A stretch of 64,000 nt of DNA from Bog-473 sp963838835 (lineage in GTDB: Bacteria > Actinomycetota > Acidimicrobiia > Acidimicrobiales > RAAP-2). The stretch is from assembly GCA_963838835.1 (NCBI GenBank), contig CAWITA010000018.1:62001-126000 (forward strand), read 5' to 3'. Positions 51,201-60,158 of this stretch are shown one piece after another. The translations under genes were made by a program, and so were the position numbers. Within the stretch, counting starts at the first letter, position 1. Every line of letters starts with the position of its first letter. The notes beneath the pieces are model-generated. The model did no database searches, was not told the DNA's origin, and saw only the letters and a program-made list of their open reading frames with translations.

Positions 51201-52430
51201 TCAAGTGACGGCGCCGGCGACCTTCAACGCCAAGAGCTCCGACTCCGTGACGCCGAGCTCTTGCAAGATCTCGTCGGTGTGCTCAGCGAACTGTGGCCCT
51301 CTCCGCAGCTCGGCCGGACGCTCGTCGAACTGGACGGGGGCCGCCACGAGGCGCTGCGTCCGACCGTCGATGTCCGTCACCTGGCCGACGAGACCATTCG
51401 CCAACAGCTGCGGGTCTTGTCCCAATTCCAGGCTGTTTTGGACAGGTTCCCAAGGACCTTCCATGGTGCGGAACCGCTCGACCCACTCGGCGTAGGGCCG
51501 AGACTTGAGTTCCGCCGCGATGACTGCGCCGGCCTCGTCGGCGTTGGCGATCACCTTCTCGGTTGTGTCAAAGCGCGGATCGGTGATGAGGTCTTCCCGG
51601 CCGAGGTGGCGGCAGAACTCGTCCCAGAATCTGCCCGGTTGCAACATGCTCAAGCCGATCCAGCGACCGTCCTTCGTCGGGAAGACACCAACGAGCGGGT
51701 TCGTCGCGACGCTCTGGTAGGGCCCCATCGGCGCGTTCTGCCACGGTTCACCGCTGAGGAACGACGTCTCGACCGCCAATGCGTTGGCCCAAGCACCCAC
51801 CCCGAGGAGCGAGACGTCGACCACCGAGGCCTGACCGGTCCGCTCCCGGGCGAAGAGCGCGGCGGAGACCCCTCCGGCGATCGTCATCCCCCCGATGGAG
51901 TCCCCGTAGGCCGGAGCTGGCATCGGCACGATCCCCTCCACATTCGGCGGCGTCGCGCCGAATGCACTGCCCGCCCGGTGCCAGTAGGAGATTCCGTCGA
52001 AGCCCGGCCTCGTCCGGTCCTCACCGCGCACGCCGAGAGCGGTGCCGCGCACGTAGATGATCTGAGGGTTCACCTTGCGCAAGTCCTCGACGTCGATGTG
52101 GAGGCGACTCCGGGCGTCGGGAAGGAAGTTGGTCAGGAACACGTCGGCGTTCCTCACGAGCCGGTGGAGGATCTCGAGTCCCTCCGGGACCGCGAGAGCA
52201 AGCCCGATACTGCGCTTGTTGTGGTTGGGGTGCTCCATGAGCGGAGCGAACGGACCGCCGGCGGACATGGACCCGACGGTGAACAGGCCGCGCTGGGCAT
52301 CACCTCTCTCGGCGTGCTCCACCTTGATGACCTCCGCGCCCCATTCCGCCAGGACGGCGCCCGCTGCCGGCACGAACGTGTATTGGGCGACCTCGACGAC
52401 TCGTACGCCCTGCATCGGTTGGGAAGCCAT
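51201..52430 (-). CDS. class III CoA-transferase (CaiB/BaiF type)
   Basis: The 409-residue protein starts MASQPMQGVRVVEVAQYTFV at ATG 52430, preceded by AGAGGAGCGG. The family signature AGAVLAEWGAEVIKVEHAERGD is followed by TNFLPDARSRLHIDVEDLR and the catalytic strand ASVVDVSLLGVGAW, where the usual Asp is kept. IGLSMLQPGRFWDEFCRHLG and the terminal EHTDEILQELGVTESEL complete the family order. It lies 42 bp after the frameshifted amidohydrolase-2 gene (52473) on the same strand and ends 102 bp before the TetR start. It is the only CoA-transferase in the island with the standard VDVSL active-site strand. Confidence 0.88.
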   Translation of the reverse strand: MASQPMQGVRVVEVAQYTFVPAAGAVLAEWGAEVIKVEHAERGDAQRGLFTVGSMSAGGPFAPLMEHPNHNKRSIGLALAVPEGLEILHRLVRNADVFLTNFLPDARSRLHIDVEDLRKVNPQIIYVRGTALGVRGEDRTRPGFDGISYWHRAGSAFGATPPNVEGIVPMPAPAYGDSIGGMTIAGGVSAALFARERTGQASVVDVSLLGVGAWANALAVETSFLSGEPWQNAPMGPYQSVATNPLVGVFPTKDGRWIGLSMLQPGRFWDEFCRHLGREDLITDPRFDTTEKVIANADEAGAVIAAELKSRPYAEWVERFRTMEGPWEPVQNSLELGQDPQLLANGLVGQVTDIDGRTQRLVAAPVQFDERPAELRRGPQFAEHTDEILQELGVTESELLALKVAGAVT

Positions 52431-52472
52431 CCGCTCCTCTTCTCGCTGTCTCCGGGTACGTCTGGGCGACGC

Positions 52473-53742
52473 TCAGACGGAGGCCGTCGCGTCCTGGGGC
52501 TTGGCCTCGTAGCGAGCCCGCCACTCCTCCCGGGTCACGACGCCGGTTTCGACGTCTTCCGCCTGAGCCCGCAACGCGCCGACCGTGGCGTCCCGACGCG
52601 GGATCGCGGCAAAAGGATCCCACCGGCAGAACCGGGCGGCATTCTGCCAACTGATCTTCTCGATGTCCTCGTCGGAGCAGCCAGCCCCCTCGCATTGCGC
52701 CAGCAGGGCTTCGGGCGCGTCCGGCCACAGGCAGTCGGAGTGCGGATAATCGGTCTCGAAGGCGATCATGTCGATCGCCAATCTCCTTGTACAGCTTGAG
52801 AGAGGTCGGATCCGCGATGAAGCAGGCAAGCGAGTGCTCGCGCAGGACGTCCGAAGGGCGCTTCGACCCGAAATCCTGCCCGGTCCACCGCTGGTTCTGG
52901 TAGTGCCGGTCGACGCGGTCCAGCAGGAACGGCAGCCAGCCGATGCCACCCTCGGAGAACGCGATCTTGAGGCCGGGGAACTGCCGCATCGCATGGCCCC
53001 AGAGCAGGTCCTGGACGGCGAGAACCGTCACCTGGGTGGAGAGGACCATGTACTCGTCGAAGTTGATATCCGGCAGGTCGATCGCATTCAGACCCTGTCC
53101 GATGTGCAAACACATCACCACGTCGAGGTCGCACAGCGCGGAGAAGATGGGGTCCCAGGACGATGAGTGGTAACTCGGGAAGCCCTGGATATGGGGCAGT
53201 TCGGGCATGCTCACGGCGCGAGCCCCCTTCCCGGCGACTCGTCGGAGCTCTGTGACCGTCGCGTCCACGTCCCAGATCGGCAGGATGGCCTGGGGGATGA
53301 ACCTCCCCGGGTAGGCACCGCACCAGTCGTCGATGTGCCAGTCGTTGTAGGCCTTCAGCATGACGAGGGCCAGGTCTTTGTCCTTCGCCTCTTGGAACGT
53401 GCGACCGCTGAAGCCGGCCATGCTGGGGAAACACATGGACGCCAACACTCCGTTCCGGTTCATGTCACGTACCCGCTCGTGGACGTCGTAGGCGCCGGGA
53501 CGCATCTCGGCATGAGCGGTCGGGTTGAATCCCCACTGCTCCTTCGGCCAGGACACCACCGCGTTGAGCCCGACCATCGCCATCTCTTGGTCCTCGTAGA
53601 CCCACTGGTCCTTGCCCTCTTCGTTGTGCACGATGTGCGGGGCTTGGTCCATGTAGCGGGCCGGCAGGTGTCCCTGGAACATGTCCGGAGGCTCAACGAC
53701 GTGATCGTCGATGCTGATCAGGATCATGTCGTCCGTGTGCAT
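52473..53742 (-). CDS. amidohydrolase-2 family protein, one-base frameshift as read
   Basis: ATG 53742 follows GAGGAGGACG and begins MHTDDMILISIDDHVVEPPD. The first frame runs through DINFDEYMVLSTQVTVLAVQ and FSEGGIGWLPFLLDRVDRHY to LKLYKEIG near 52778. It then fails, and the protein continues in another frame as DMIAFETDYPHSDCLWPD, with the catalytic Asp and His, ending QDATASV at 52473. The length is 3n+1, so one inserted base restores about 422 residues. It is the first gene of a unit with the CoA-transferase downstream and is divergent from an SDR gene. Confidence 0.85.
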
Positions 53743-53864
53743 GGCGTCCTCCTCACCTTGGTGTCCCGTGCGCCTTGTCGTCGGCGGGACCAACCGCCCC
53801 GCCCGGCGACCGGTCTGCCAAGACTACGGCTCACCGCGCACCCGACGTCCTGATCGCATCGGAG

Positions 53865-53875
53865 AGTTGTCAACT
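53865..53875. promoter_or_regulatory. small palindrome in a divergent promoter region
   Basis: AGTTG-T-CAACT lies between the divergent amidohydrolase-2 (start 53742) and SDR (start 53951) genes. It is a possible operator, but only 11 bp long. Confidence 0.3.
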
Positions 53876-53950
53876 GCGCAACCATCCGAGCCTCGCGTTC
53901 GCCGAACGTGCGTCACGGGACCGACCCGACCGGAACGCTACCCTACCGAA

Positions 53951-54733
53951 ATGGCGCTGGAGATCGACCTCGAAGGAAGGCGGGCGCTCGTGACCGGAGC
54001 CGGACAGGGTGTCGGCCGGGCGATTGCCGCCGCGCTCGGAGAGGCGGGGGCGACCGTCTACGTCAACGACGTCGTGGCGCCTCGGGTGGACGAGGTGGTC
54101 GAGGATGTCCGGCGCCGCGGCGGACGGTCCGAGGGAGCACTCTTCGACGTGACCGATTGGCCTCAAGTGCAAGCAGTGGTTGCGTCCACCGGCGGCCTCG
54201 ACATCCTCGTCAACAATGCGGGCAACGCGGGAACCGAGGGATTCCCCGACTTGCGGCCATTTGTCGAATCGGAACCCAGCGAATGGGAGCGCTACATCCG
54301 GGTGAACCTCTACGGCGTCATGAACTGCACCCGCGCCGCCCTGCCAGGGATGATGACGCGAACGGACGGACGCATCGTCACCATCGTGTCCGATGCCGCT
54401 CGCTACGGAGACGCCTATCTCGCTCCGTACGCCGCCGCGAAGGCAGGTGCCGCGGGATTCTGCCGCTCGATCGCCCGAGAGGTCGGGCGCTACGGCATCA
54501 CGGTGAACTGCATCGCGCTGGGCACGGTGCGTACGCCGACGACCGGGACCGACGACAAGGGCTCGCCGTCGGAACAGGAGCGGTCGAAGGAATTGCTCAA
54601 GAGATACATCATCAGGCGGCGGGGTGAACCCGAGGACGCAGCGGGGCTCGTGGTGTACCTGGTCAGTCCAATGGCCGCGTGGATCACGGGCCAGACTTAT
54701 CCCGTCAACGGTGGGTACACCCTGTCGCTCTGA
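53951..54733 (+). CDS. short-chain dehydrogenase/reductase (SDR)
   Basis: The 260-residue classical SDR starts MALEIDLEGRRALVTGAGQG at ATG 53951. Its cofactor loop is TGAGQGVGRA, followed by the NNAGNAG motif and the active site VSDAARYGDAYLAPYAAAK with Ser, Tyr and Lys. ITVNCIALGTVRTP is typical of FabG-like enzymes. The second-strand Asp in VYVNDVVAPR favours NAD. The frame is open back to 53711 across the divergent gene and is not used. The SDR is followed by the thiolase-like and DUF35 genes on the same strand (116-bp gap), so it may make the 3-keto or 3-hydroxy substrate they cleave. Confidence 0.88.
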   Translation: MALEIDLEGRRALVTGAGQGVGRAIAAALGEAGATVYVNDVVAPRVDEVVEDVRRRGGRSEGALFDVTDWPQVQAVVASTGGLDILVNNAGNAGTEGFPDLRPFVESEPSEWERYIRVNLYGVMNCTRAALPGMMTRTDGRIVTIVSDAARYGDAYLAPYAAAKAGAAGFCRSIAREVGRYGITVNCIALGTVRTPTTGTDDKGSPSEQERSKELLKRYIIRRRGEPEDAAGLVVYLVSPMAAWITGQTYPVNGGYTLSL

Positions 54734-54849
54734 ACGCCGGATCGAAGGGGCGCCTGCGCCAACCGGGGCGCATGGTCATTCCGGCGCGGCACGGCACGTG
54801 CCGGCGACATAAAATTCACTCAGACATCCGAACGACACCAAGGATCGAC

Positions 54850-56016
54850 ATGAGGCAGTTCCCCCGCTCAGAGGCGGCCATCGCGGGCATCGGTTGCACG
54901 GAGTTCTCCAAGGACTCCGGAGTCAGCGTGTTCAGCCTCGCCGCTCGTGCGGTGAAGGCAGCCGTCCAGGACGCCGGTCTCCATGTCCAGGACATCGACG
55001 GGCTCGCCACGTTCGGGACGAACGACTCGATCGCACCGAACATCCTGGCACCCGCCCTCGGGGTGAAGAACCTGAACTTCTACCTCAACCAGTTCTTCGG
55101 TGGCAGCGTCTCCATGTCGGTGGTCGGCCAAGCTGCCCTCGCCGTCAGCGCCGGCGTCGCCGACTGCATCGTGTGCTACCGAGCCCTGAACGGCAGGTCG
55201 GGGCAGCGCCTCAGCGGCGCTGGGGCCTACACCCAGCGCCCGCCGTGGGACATCCAGTTCAAGGCGTCTACGGGCTACGTCGTTCCGGCACAAGAGATCG
55301 CGATGGCTGCCCGTTCGCACATGCTTCGGTACGGGACCACCAACGAAGACCTCGGCGAGATCGCCTTGCTCAGCCGGCGGCATGCAGTCGACAACGAACG
55401 AGCGATGATGCGAACGCCCCTCACGATGCAGGACTACCTCGCGAGTCGCTGGATCGTCGAGCCGTTTCGCCTCTTCGATTGCTGCCTCGAGACTGACGGA
55501 GCGGTCGCGGTGGCCGTGGTGAGCTCCGAGCGGGCCATGGATCTCCCCCACCGTCCCGTGCAGATCCGGGCCGCCACTTGGGGCGGAGGCGTCAACATCG
55601 TCAACAACGGCACGACCGATCTCGCCGACTCCCCCGCCGGGCCGATGGCCCGGAAGCTGTACCGCACGGCCGGCCTCGGGCCGACCGACATGGACTTTGC
55701 CGAGCTGTACGACTGTTTCACCTACACGCTCTTGTCTCAGATCGAGGGTTTCGGCTTGAGCGAGCCTGGTGCGGTGCCGGCCATGGTGGCGGACGGTGCC
55801 TTCGATCGCGCCACCGGCTCGACACCTGTCAACACCCATGGGGGGTTGCTCTCGGAGGGCTATATCCACGGCATGAACCACGTCTTCGAAGCGGTGCAAC
55901 AGATCCGCGGCGATGCCGGGCACCGTCAGGTGGATCGTCATGACGTTGCACTGGTGACCGGCCAGTTGGGCTACGTCAGCGGCTATTCGTCCGCGCTGGT
56001 TCTGGAGGGTGCCTGA
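54850..56016 (+). CDS. thiolase-like lipid-transfer protein (Ltp2-type), separate from DUF35
   Basis: The 388-residue thiolase-superfamily protein starts MRQFPRSEAAIAGIGCTEFS at ATG 54850. It has the VQDAGLHVQDIDGLATFG stretch, the long RSHMLRYGTTNEDLGEIAL helix, and STPVNTHGGLLSEGYIHGMN with the conserved His near the C-terminus. The canonical nucleophile Cys of degradative thiolases is not visible, as in Ltp2-type aldolases. Its stop overlaps the DUF35 gene by one base (TGATG), so the two are made in equal amounts and should form the kind of complex that is fused at 19.9 kb. It probably cleaves a beta-hydroxy-acyl-CoA by retro-aldol chemistry. Confidence 0.88.
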   Translation: MRQFPRSEAAIAGIGCTEFSKDSGVSVFSLAARAVKAAVQDAGLHVQDIDGLATFGTNDSIAPNILAPALGVKNLNFYLNQFFGGSVSMSVVGQAALAVSAGVADCIVCYRALNGRSGQRLSGAGAYTQRPPWDIQFKASTGYVVPAQEIAMAARSHMLRYGTTNEDLGEIALLSRRHAVDNERAMMRTPLTMQDYLASRWIVEPFRLFDCCLETDGAVAVAVVSSERAMDLPHRPVQIRAATWGGGVNIVNNGTTDLADSPAGPMARKLYRTAGLGPTDMDFAELYDCFTYTLLSQIEGFGLSEPGAVPAMVADGAFDRATGSTPVNTHGGLLSEGYIHGMNHVFEAVQQIRGDAGHRQVDRHDVALVTGQLGYVSGYSSALVLEGA

Positions 56017-56450
56017 TGGCCGACATGCGGGTGCTGCCGCTGCCCGATCAGGATTCCGAGCATTATTGGGCGGCACTGGCCGCGGGACACCTCGATGTCC
56101 AGCAGTGCCGAGACTGCTCTCGTTGGACATGGCCAGCACGGCCGATCTGCTCCAACTGCCAGAGCGAAGACCTCGCCTGGCGCACGGTCACCGGCACCGG
56201 TGAGGTGCACAGCTGGGTGAGGACGCACAACGTGTACGCCCCTGCGTTCGCCTCCCTGGTTCCGTACATCACCGTCCTGGTACGCCTGGAAGAGCAGGAC
56301 GACATCCTGATTCCGGGACGGTTCCTCTCGGACGTGGAACCTCACCAAGGCATGCGGGTGCGGGCGGTTCCCGAGAGGCTCACCGACGAACTGGGCGAAC
56401 TCAACTGGGTGATGGATGCGTCGCCACTCGCATCATCGGCTTCGGCCTAA
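56016..56450 (+). CDS. DUF35 OB-fold protein with zinc ribbon
   Basis: The 144-residue protein has a zinc ribbon with Cys 31, 34, 45 and 48 (CRDCSRW, ICSNC), then the OB-fold with VTGTGEVHSWVRTHNVYAPA and VPYITVLVRLEEQDD. In steroid side-chain degradation the equivalent ChsH2 domain activates the Ltp2 aldolase. It overlaps the thiolase-like gene, and its end lies 5 bp from the convergent NTF2-like gene. Length and motifs are normal for a stand-alone DUF35 protein. Confidence 0.9.
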   Translation: MADMRVLPLPDQDSEHYWAALAAGHLDVQQCRDCSRWTWPARPICSNCQSEDLAWRTVTGTGEVHSWVRTHNVYAPAFASLVPYITVLVRLEEQDDILIPGRFLSDVEPHQGMRVRAVPERLTDELGELNWVMDASPLASSASA

Positions 56451-56455
56451 CGAAC

Positions 56456-57361
56456 TCAGCGCAAGGGATTCGGGTCCGTTCCGTGCCCGATGCGGGCGAT
56501 GAACCGCCCGTCGTTCGCCGGCAAGTAGAACTCGGCCGTGTTGAAGGCGAGGGTCTGGTCGGTACCGCGAGCACCGACCGTGAAGCGAGCTTCCGCGAAC
56601 ACGTACCAGTCCTCCGCAACGAGAGACAGCGTGTTGACGGACCGGACTTCGTACTTCTCGAAGAACGCCTGATAATACGCACGATGGGCGTCGATTCCCT
56701 CCAAGCTGGTCAGGGTGCCCGTTTCGTTGACGTAGTCGCGCAGAGCGGATGCTGCTCTGCTGTGCAGCGTCGAGAGCACGCCTTCGAGATCTGATTTACG
56801 GAGAGCATCGAGGTACTCGCAGTGGCGCCGATAGACCTTTTCGCGCTCCAGGGCCACACTGAGCGTCTCGCCGCTCGCCTCGGCGTCCGCCGGCCCGGCG
56901 TCGCCGCCGAGCCGGCTCCTGGGCACCCGGACCCACACAAGTTCTCCGGTAATGCCTGTTCCCGCCCCCGAAGGGAACAACGCCAGGGTCTGGTGGGGCG
57001 GACCCTCGTACCCGTTCTCCTTCAGTCGCCCGCGGGAAAGGTTGTCCTGAAAGGTGTACCACGAGCCGCGGATTTCCGTGAGCGGCGTGACGCTGAGGAG
57101 CTCGCTCATGCCCCGGATGAGCTGGTACGCCTCCCTGATCCCCTCGCGGGTGGTAATGATCGGCAGTCCGACGCTGCCGTCGGCACGCACCTCCGGCATG
57201 ATGGTGTACCCGTAGGGACCCTCCGGTGTGAGGGTCTCCATCAGCTCGGGTATGACGCCTTTGATCTCGGCCTCGACGTGCGTGATCGACTGTTCATAGG
57301 CATGCCCGGAGACGTCGGCCGCTTGACGCAGGAAGTTGGGGTCGGTGTCGATCACCTGCAT
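56456..57361 (-). CDS. tandem NTF2-like (SnoaL/ketosteroid-isomerase fold) protein
   Basis: The 301-residue protein starts MQVIDTDPNFLRQAADVSGH at ATG 57361. The open frame to 58039 crosses the divergent enoyl-CoA hydratase gene and is rejected. It appears to contain two cone-shaped NTF2-like domains (about 25-155 and 175-301). Each has the helix-then-barrel order, with LTPEGPYGYTIMPEV and TREGIREAYQ in the first, and LDALRKSDLEGVLSTLHS and VAEDWYVFAEARFTVGARG in the second. The fold includes ketosteroid isomerases and SnoaL cyclases, but also many binding or unknown-function proteins. It is divergent from an enoyl-CoA hydratase gene across a region with a TAACGTTA palindrome. Confidence 0.75.
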   Translation of the reverse strand: MQVIDTDPNFLRQAADVSGHAYEQSITHVEAEIKGVIPELMETLTPEGPYGYTIMPEVRADGSVGLPIITTREGIREAYQLIRGMSELLSVTPLTEIRGSWYTFQDNLSRGRLKENGYEGPPHQTLALFPSGAGTGITGELVWVRVPRSRLGGDAGPADAEASGETLSVALEREKVYRRHCEYLDALRKSDLEGVLSTLHSRAASALRDYVNETGTLTSLEGIDAHRAYYQAFFEKYEVRSVNTLSLVAEDWYVFAEARFTVGARGTDQTLAFNTAEFYLPANDGRFIARIGHGTDPNPLR

Positions 57362-57402
57362 CGAGTCATCCCTCTCTTGCTTGAATCTTCGGAGCGAGCG
57401 TA

Positions 57403-57410
57403 ACGTTAGC
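57403..57410. promoter_or_regulatory. palindromic element in the NTF2-like/enoyl-CoA hydratase divergent region
   Basis: TAACGTTA lies within GAGCG-N11-CGCTC, giving two nested inverted repeats about 40 bp before the NTF2-like start. It may be the operator for this divergent pair. The regulator is unknown. Confidence 0.3.
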
Positions 57411-57548
57411 CCGCTCACTAGCGGAAAACGCTGCCCATTCCGGCTCGCCCTTCTCGCCTTGGAGCTCCAGGGTCGCCGGTCTCGCGGATCTCGGTCCAGT
57501 TGGTTTCCCGAAGGCGTCCGGGCGCCGAAGAGCATTGGAGCGCAGGAC

Positions 57549-58331
57549 ATGCAAACCCTCGAACTCGAGAAGAAAAACGGCGTCGCCGTCGTGCACTTGG
57601 CTCGGCCTCCGGTCAATGCAGTCAACAACGCCATGATGCGTGAGCTCCGCGCCTGCTTCGACGAGTTGTCCCAGGATCGCAAAGTGGCCGCGGTGGTGCT
57701 CGCCGCGAGGGGGGAGCGTGCATTCTGCGGCGGGATCGACTTGAAGGAACTGTCCTCCGACGATCCGTCGGACCCGTCGGACCTCCGGGCGCTACTCGAT
57801 CCCGCCTGGGAATGGCGGCAGACCCAGTATGCGATCCGTGAATGCCTCGTGCCGGTGATCGGAGCCGTGGAGCACGCCGCGATCGGCGCTGGCTTCGGCC
57901 TGGTGGGCGTCTGCGACCTGGTCATAGCCGCTGAGGAGGCAACGTTCGGACTCACCGAGATCAAAGTGGGCGTGCTCGGAGGAGCAAGCAAGGCACTCCG
58001 GCTCCTCGGACCTTCGAAAGCTCGCCGGATGATGTTCACCGGTGCGCTGCTTCCCGCAAGCGAGCTCTATCGATTGGGGGCGATAGAGGAGGTGGTCCCG
58101 GCAGGAGCTGCCGAGGACCGGGCCTTGGAGCTCGCAGCCGAGATGACCACCATGAGCCCGCTCGCGCTGCGACTCGCCAAGGAGTCGATCCTGCGGATTG
58201 AAGCCGACGAGATGATGCGCCAATACAGGACAGAGAACGACTACACCAACCGGCTCCGGACGTTCAGGGACTCCGACGAGGCCATCCGCGCCTTCCTCGA
58301 GAAGCGGACCCCCCACTGGACGTGGACGTGA
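57549..58331 (+). CDS. enoyl-CoA hydratase/isomerase family protein
   Basis: The 260-residue crotonase-fold protein starts MQTLELEKKNGVAVVHLARP at ATG 57549, after GCAGGA. The frame is open back to 57336 across the divergent gene. The oxyanion-hole strands are ARGERAFCGGIDLKEL and EHAAIGAGFGLVGVCDLVIA. FGLTEIKVGVLGGASKALRL carries the Glu position used in hydratases. It should hydrate an enoyl-CoA or perform an isomerase reaction. Its stop lies inside the start of the ligase gene (10-bp overlap), so the two are coupled. Confidence 0.88.
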   Translation: MQTLELEKKNGVAVVHLARPPVNAVNNAMMRELRACFDELSQDRKVAAVVLAARGERAFCGGIDLKELSSDDPSDPSDLRALLDPAWEWRQTQYAIRECLVPVIGAVEHAAIGAGFGLVGVCDLVIAAEEATFGLTEIKVGVLGGASKALRLLGPSKARRMMFTGALLPASELYRLGAIEEVVPAGAAEDRALELAAEMTTMSPLALRLAKESILRIEADEMMRQYRTENDYTNRLRTFRDSDEAIRAFLEKRTPHWTWT

Positions 58332-59857
58332 CCGTTCCGTCCCTCTTCGAGCGTGCCCGTCTCCAGCCGCACGAACCCGGATTGGTGGATCGATCGCAGG
58401 CGCTCTCGTGGTGCGACGTCGAAGACCGAGTCGTCCGGATGTCCAACGCACTCGTCGAGCTCGGCCTCCCCCGCGGGACCAGATTGGCAGTGCTCGGAGA
58501 GAATTCCAACGAGACGCTTCTCGTCTACGCGGCGGCGGTCCTCGCCGGGGTGGGCGCGATCCTCGTCAACAATCGCCTCACGACGGACGAGGTGCAGTAC
58601 CTCCTCGACGATGGCGCGGCGGAGGCGATCTGGTCCTCCCCCGAGACCCTCCCCACGGCGACCGCAGCCGCGGGCCGCCGCGGACTCCTCGTGCTGGCGG
58701 ACGCGGCGAACACCGGCGGTTGGCCGTCCCGCGTCGAAAGAGCGTCGCCGATCCGCCCGCCGGGCGATCTGCCCGCCACGACGGACTTGATCTACACCTC
58801 GGGGACGACCGGCAGGCCCAAGGCAGTCGAGTTCCCCAACCAGAGCACTCCGACGGTCGACGATCGGCTGCAGTCGATGGCACGCCACCACATGGCTGGA
58901 CTCGGCCCGCACCTCGTCGTCGGACCGCTGTACCACGCGGGACCGCACGGTGCGGTCGGCCTTCTGCTGACGGGGAGCCCCGTGGTGGTGACGGGGCGGT
59001 TCGACCCCGACTTCGTCCTCGACGCCATCGCCCGCCACCGCATCGCCACGTCCGTCATGGTCCCGACCCACCTCATCCGCCTCCTCGGGCTCTCCGAGCA
59101 GCGCCGGCAAGGAGCGGACGTGTCCTCGCTCCGGATGATCTCCGTGACCGGCAGCGCGTGCCCGACCACGGTCAAGCAGGCCATGATCGACTGGTTCGGC
59201 CCGCTCCTTCTCGAGACCTACGGCGCGAGCGAGAGTGGCATCGTGACCCGGATCACCTCCGACGAGTGGCTGGCGCATCGAGGATCCGTCGGTCGTGCGG
59301 TCCCTCCGTTCCACCCGCTGGTCCTCGATGAGGACGGATCGCCGTGTCCCAGAGGATCAGATGGCGTGTTGTACTTCGTGGACGACTCGGGACGGGGCAT
59401 TCGCTACCACAACGACCCGGAGAAGACGGCGGCCGCGCATCTCGTGCCGGGCACGTTCACTCTGGGAGACGTCGGCCACGTCGACGAGGACGGGTACGTC
59501 TACATCACGGGGCGCGTCACCGACATGGTCATCTCGGGCGGTGTGAACATCTACCCGGCCGAATGCGAGAGGATCCTGGCGGACCATCCCGCAGTGAGGG
59601 ATGTCGCCCTGTTCGGAATCCCGGACGACGAGATGGGTGAGCGACTCGTCGGCGTGGTGTCCCTCGAGGATGCAAGGACCACGCCGGATGACCTCCTCGC
59701 TTTCTGCCGCGAGTCCATCGCCGGCTACAAGGTGCCGCGTCACCTCCTCGTCCTGCCAGAGGTGCCCCGCTCGCCGATGGGAAAGGTGGAGAAGCGGTCA
59801 GCGCGCGACGCCTACCTCGCCACGATGCACCCGATGAACTCCGGGATCTCGCGGTGA
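58322..59857 (+). CDS. AMP-dependent acyl-CoA synthetase/ligase
   Basis: The 511-residue ANL ligase starts at GTG 58322, overlapping the enoyl-CoA hydratase end by 10 bp. The P-loop is LIYTSGTTGRPKAVEF and the adenylate-binding region is LLETYGASESGIVTRI. The hinge reads TLGDVGHVDEDGYVYITGR and the C-terminal catalytic Lys lies in PMGKVEKR. All core motifs are intact. It probably activates the acid that the coupled hydratase and the acyl-CoA dehydrogenase 300 bp downstream then process. It is the fourth ligase in the window, each near different acyl-CoA dehydrogenase or hydratase genes. Confidence 0.9.
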   Translation: MDVTVPSLFERARLQPHEPGLVDRSQALSWCDVEDRVVRMSNALVELGLPRGTRLAVLGENSNETLLVYAAAVLAGVGAILVNNRLTTDEVQYLLDDGAAEAIWSSPETLPTATAAAGRRGLLVLADAANTGGWPSRVERASPIRPPGDLPATTDLIYTSGTTGRPKAVEFPNQSTPTVDDRLQSMARHHMAGLGPHLVVGPLYHAGPHGAVGLLLTGSPVVVTGRFDPDFVLDAIARHRIATSVMVPTHLIRLLGLSEQRRQGADVSSLRMISVTGSACPTTVKQAMIDWFGPLLLETYGASESGIVTRITSDEWLAHRGSVGRAVPPFHPLVLDEDGSPCPRGSDGVLYFVDDSGRGIRYHNDPEKTAAAHLVPGTFTLGDVGHVDEDGYVYITGRVTDMVISGGVNIYPAECERILADHPAVRDVALFGIPDDEMGERLVGVVSLEDARTTPDDLLAFCRESIAGYKVPRHLLVLPEVPRSPMGKVEKRSARDAYLATMHPMNSGISR

Positions 59858-59936
59858 GGGTCCATTTCGTTCCTGACGGCGGGTCAGTGGTTCTCGCACT
59901 CAGTGAGGTACGCCGGTGATCACGAGTCCCTTCGTC

Positions 59937-59990
59937 TAATTGCGCCAGATCCTCAGATGGACGTAATTGCGCCAGATCCTCAGATGGACG
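59937..59990. repeat. 27-bp perfect tandem repeat (two units)
   Basis: The unit starting TAATTGCGCCAGATCCTCAG occurs twice back to back (59937-59963 and 59964-59990) with no mismatch. It is a recent duplication, and because it lies upstream of an acyl-CoA dehydrogenase gene it could double a regulatory site. Confidence 0.85.
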
Positions 59991-60013
59991 GCGCCTCATT
60001 TTTCGGGGCGCCG
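59989..60013 (+). terminator. hairpin after the tandem repeat
   Basis: CGGCGCC / GGCGCCG, a perfect 7-bp stem with an 11-base T-rich loop, begins at the end of the second repeat unit. It could end the ligase transcript or affect the leader of the next gene. Confidence 0.35.
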
Positions 60014-60158
60014 GAGACGGTGTTGCCTGCACGACAACACCGCGACGTTACCCCTCCCGAGGGGCGTGCCTCTCCGTGACACGCCCGGCGTGACCGCTCA
60101 CGGATGCACGGCAGAGCGACACCTACACTCCTACTCGCCAACGACGAAGGGAAAGGGA

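Larger units (their letters stand above)
59858..60158. other. intergenic region with tandem repeat and hairpin
   Basis: Between the ligase end and the acyl-CoA dehydrogenase start lie a 27-bp direct tandem repeat and a GC-rich hairpin, both annotated separately. No coding sequence is supported. The ORF start at 59967 is in the repeat and is not used. Confidence 0.45.
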
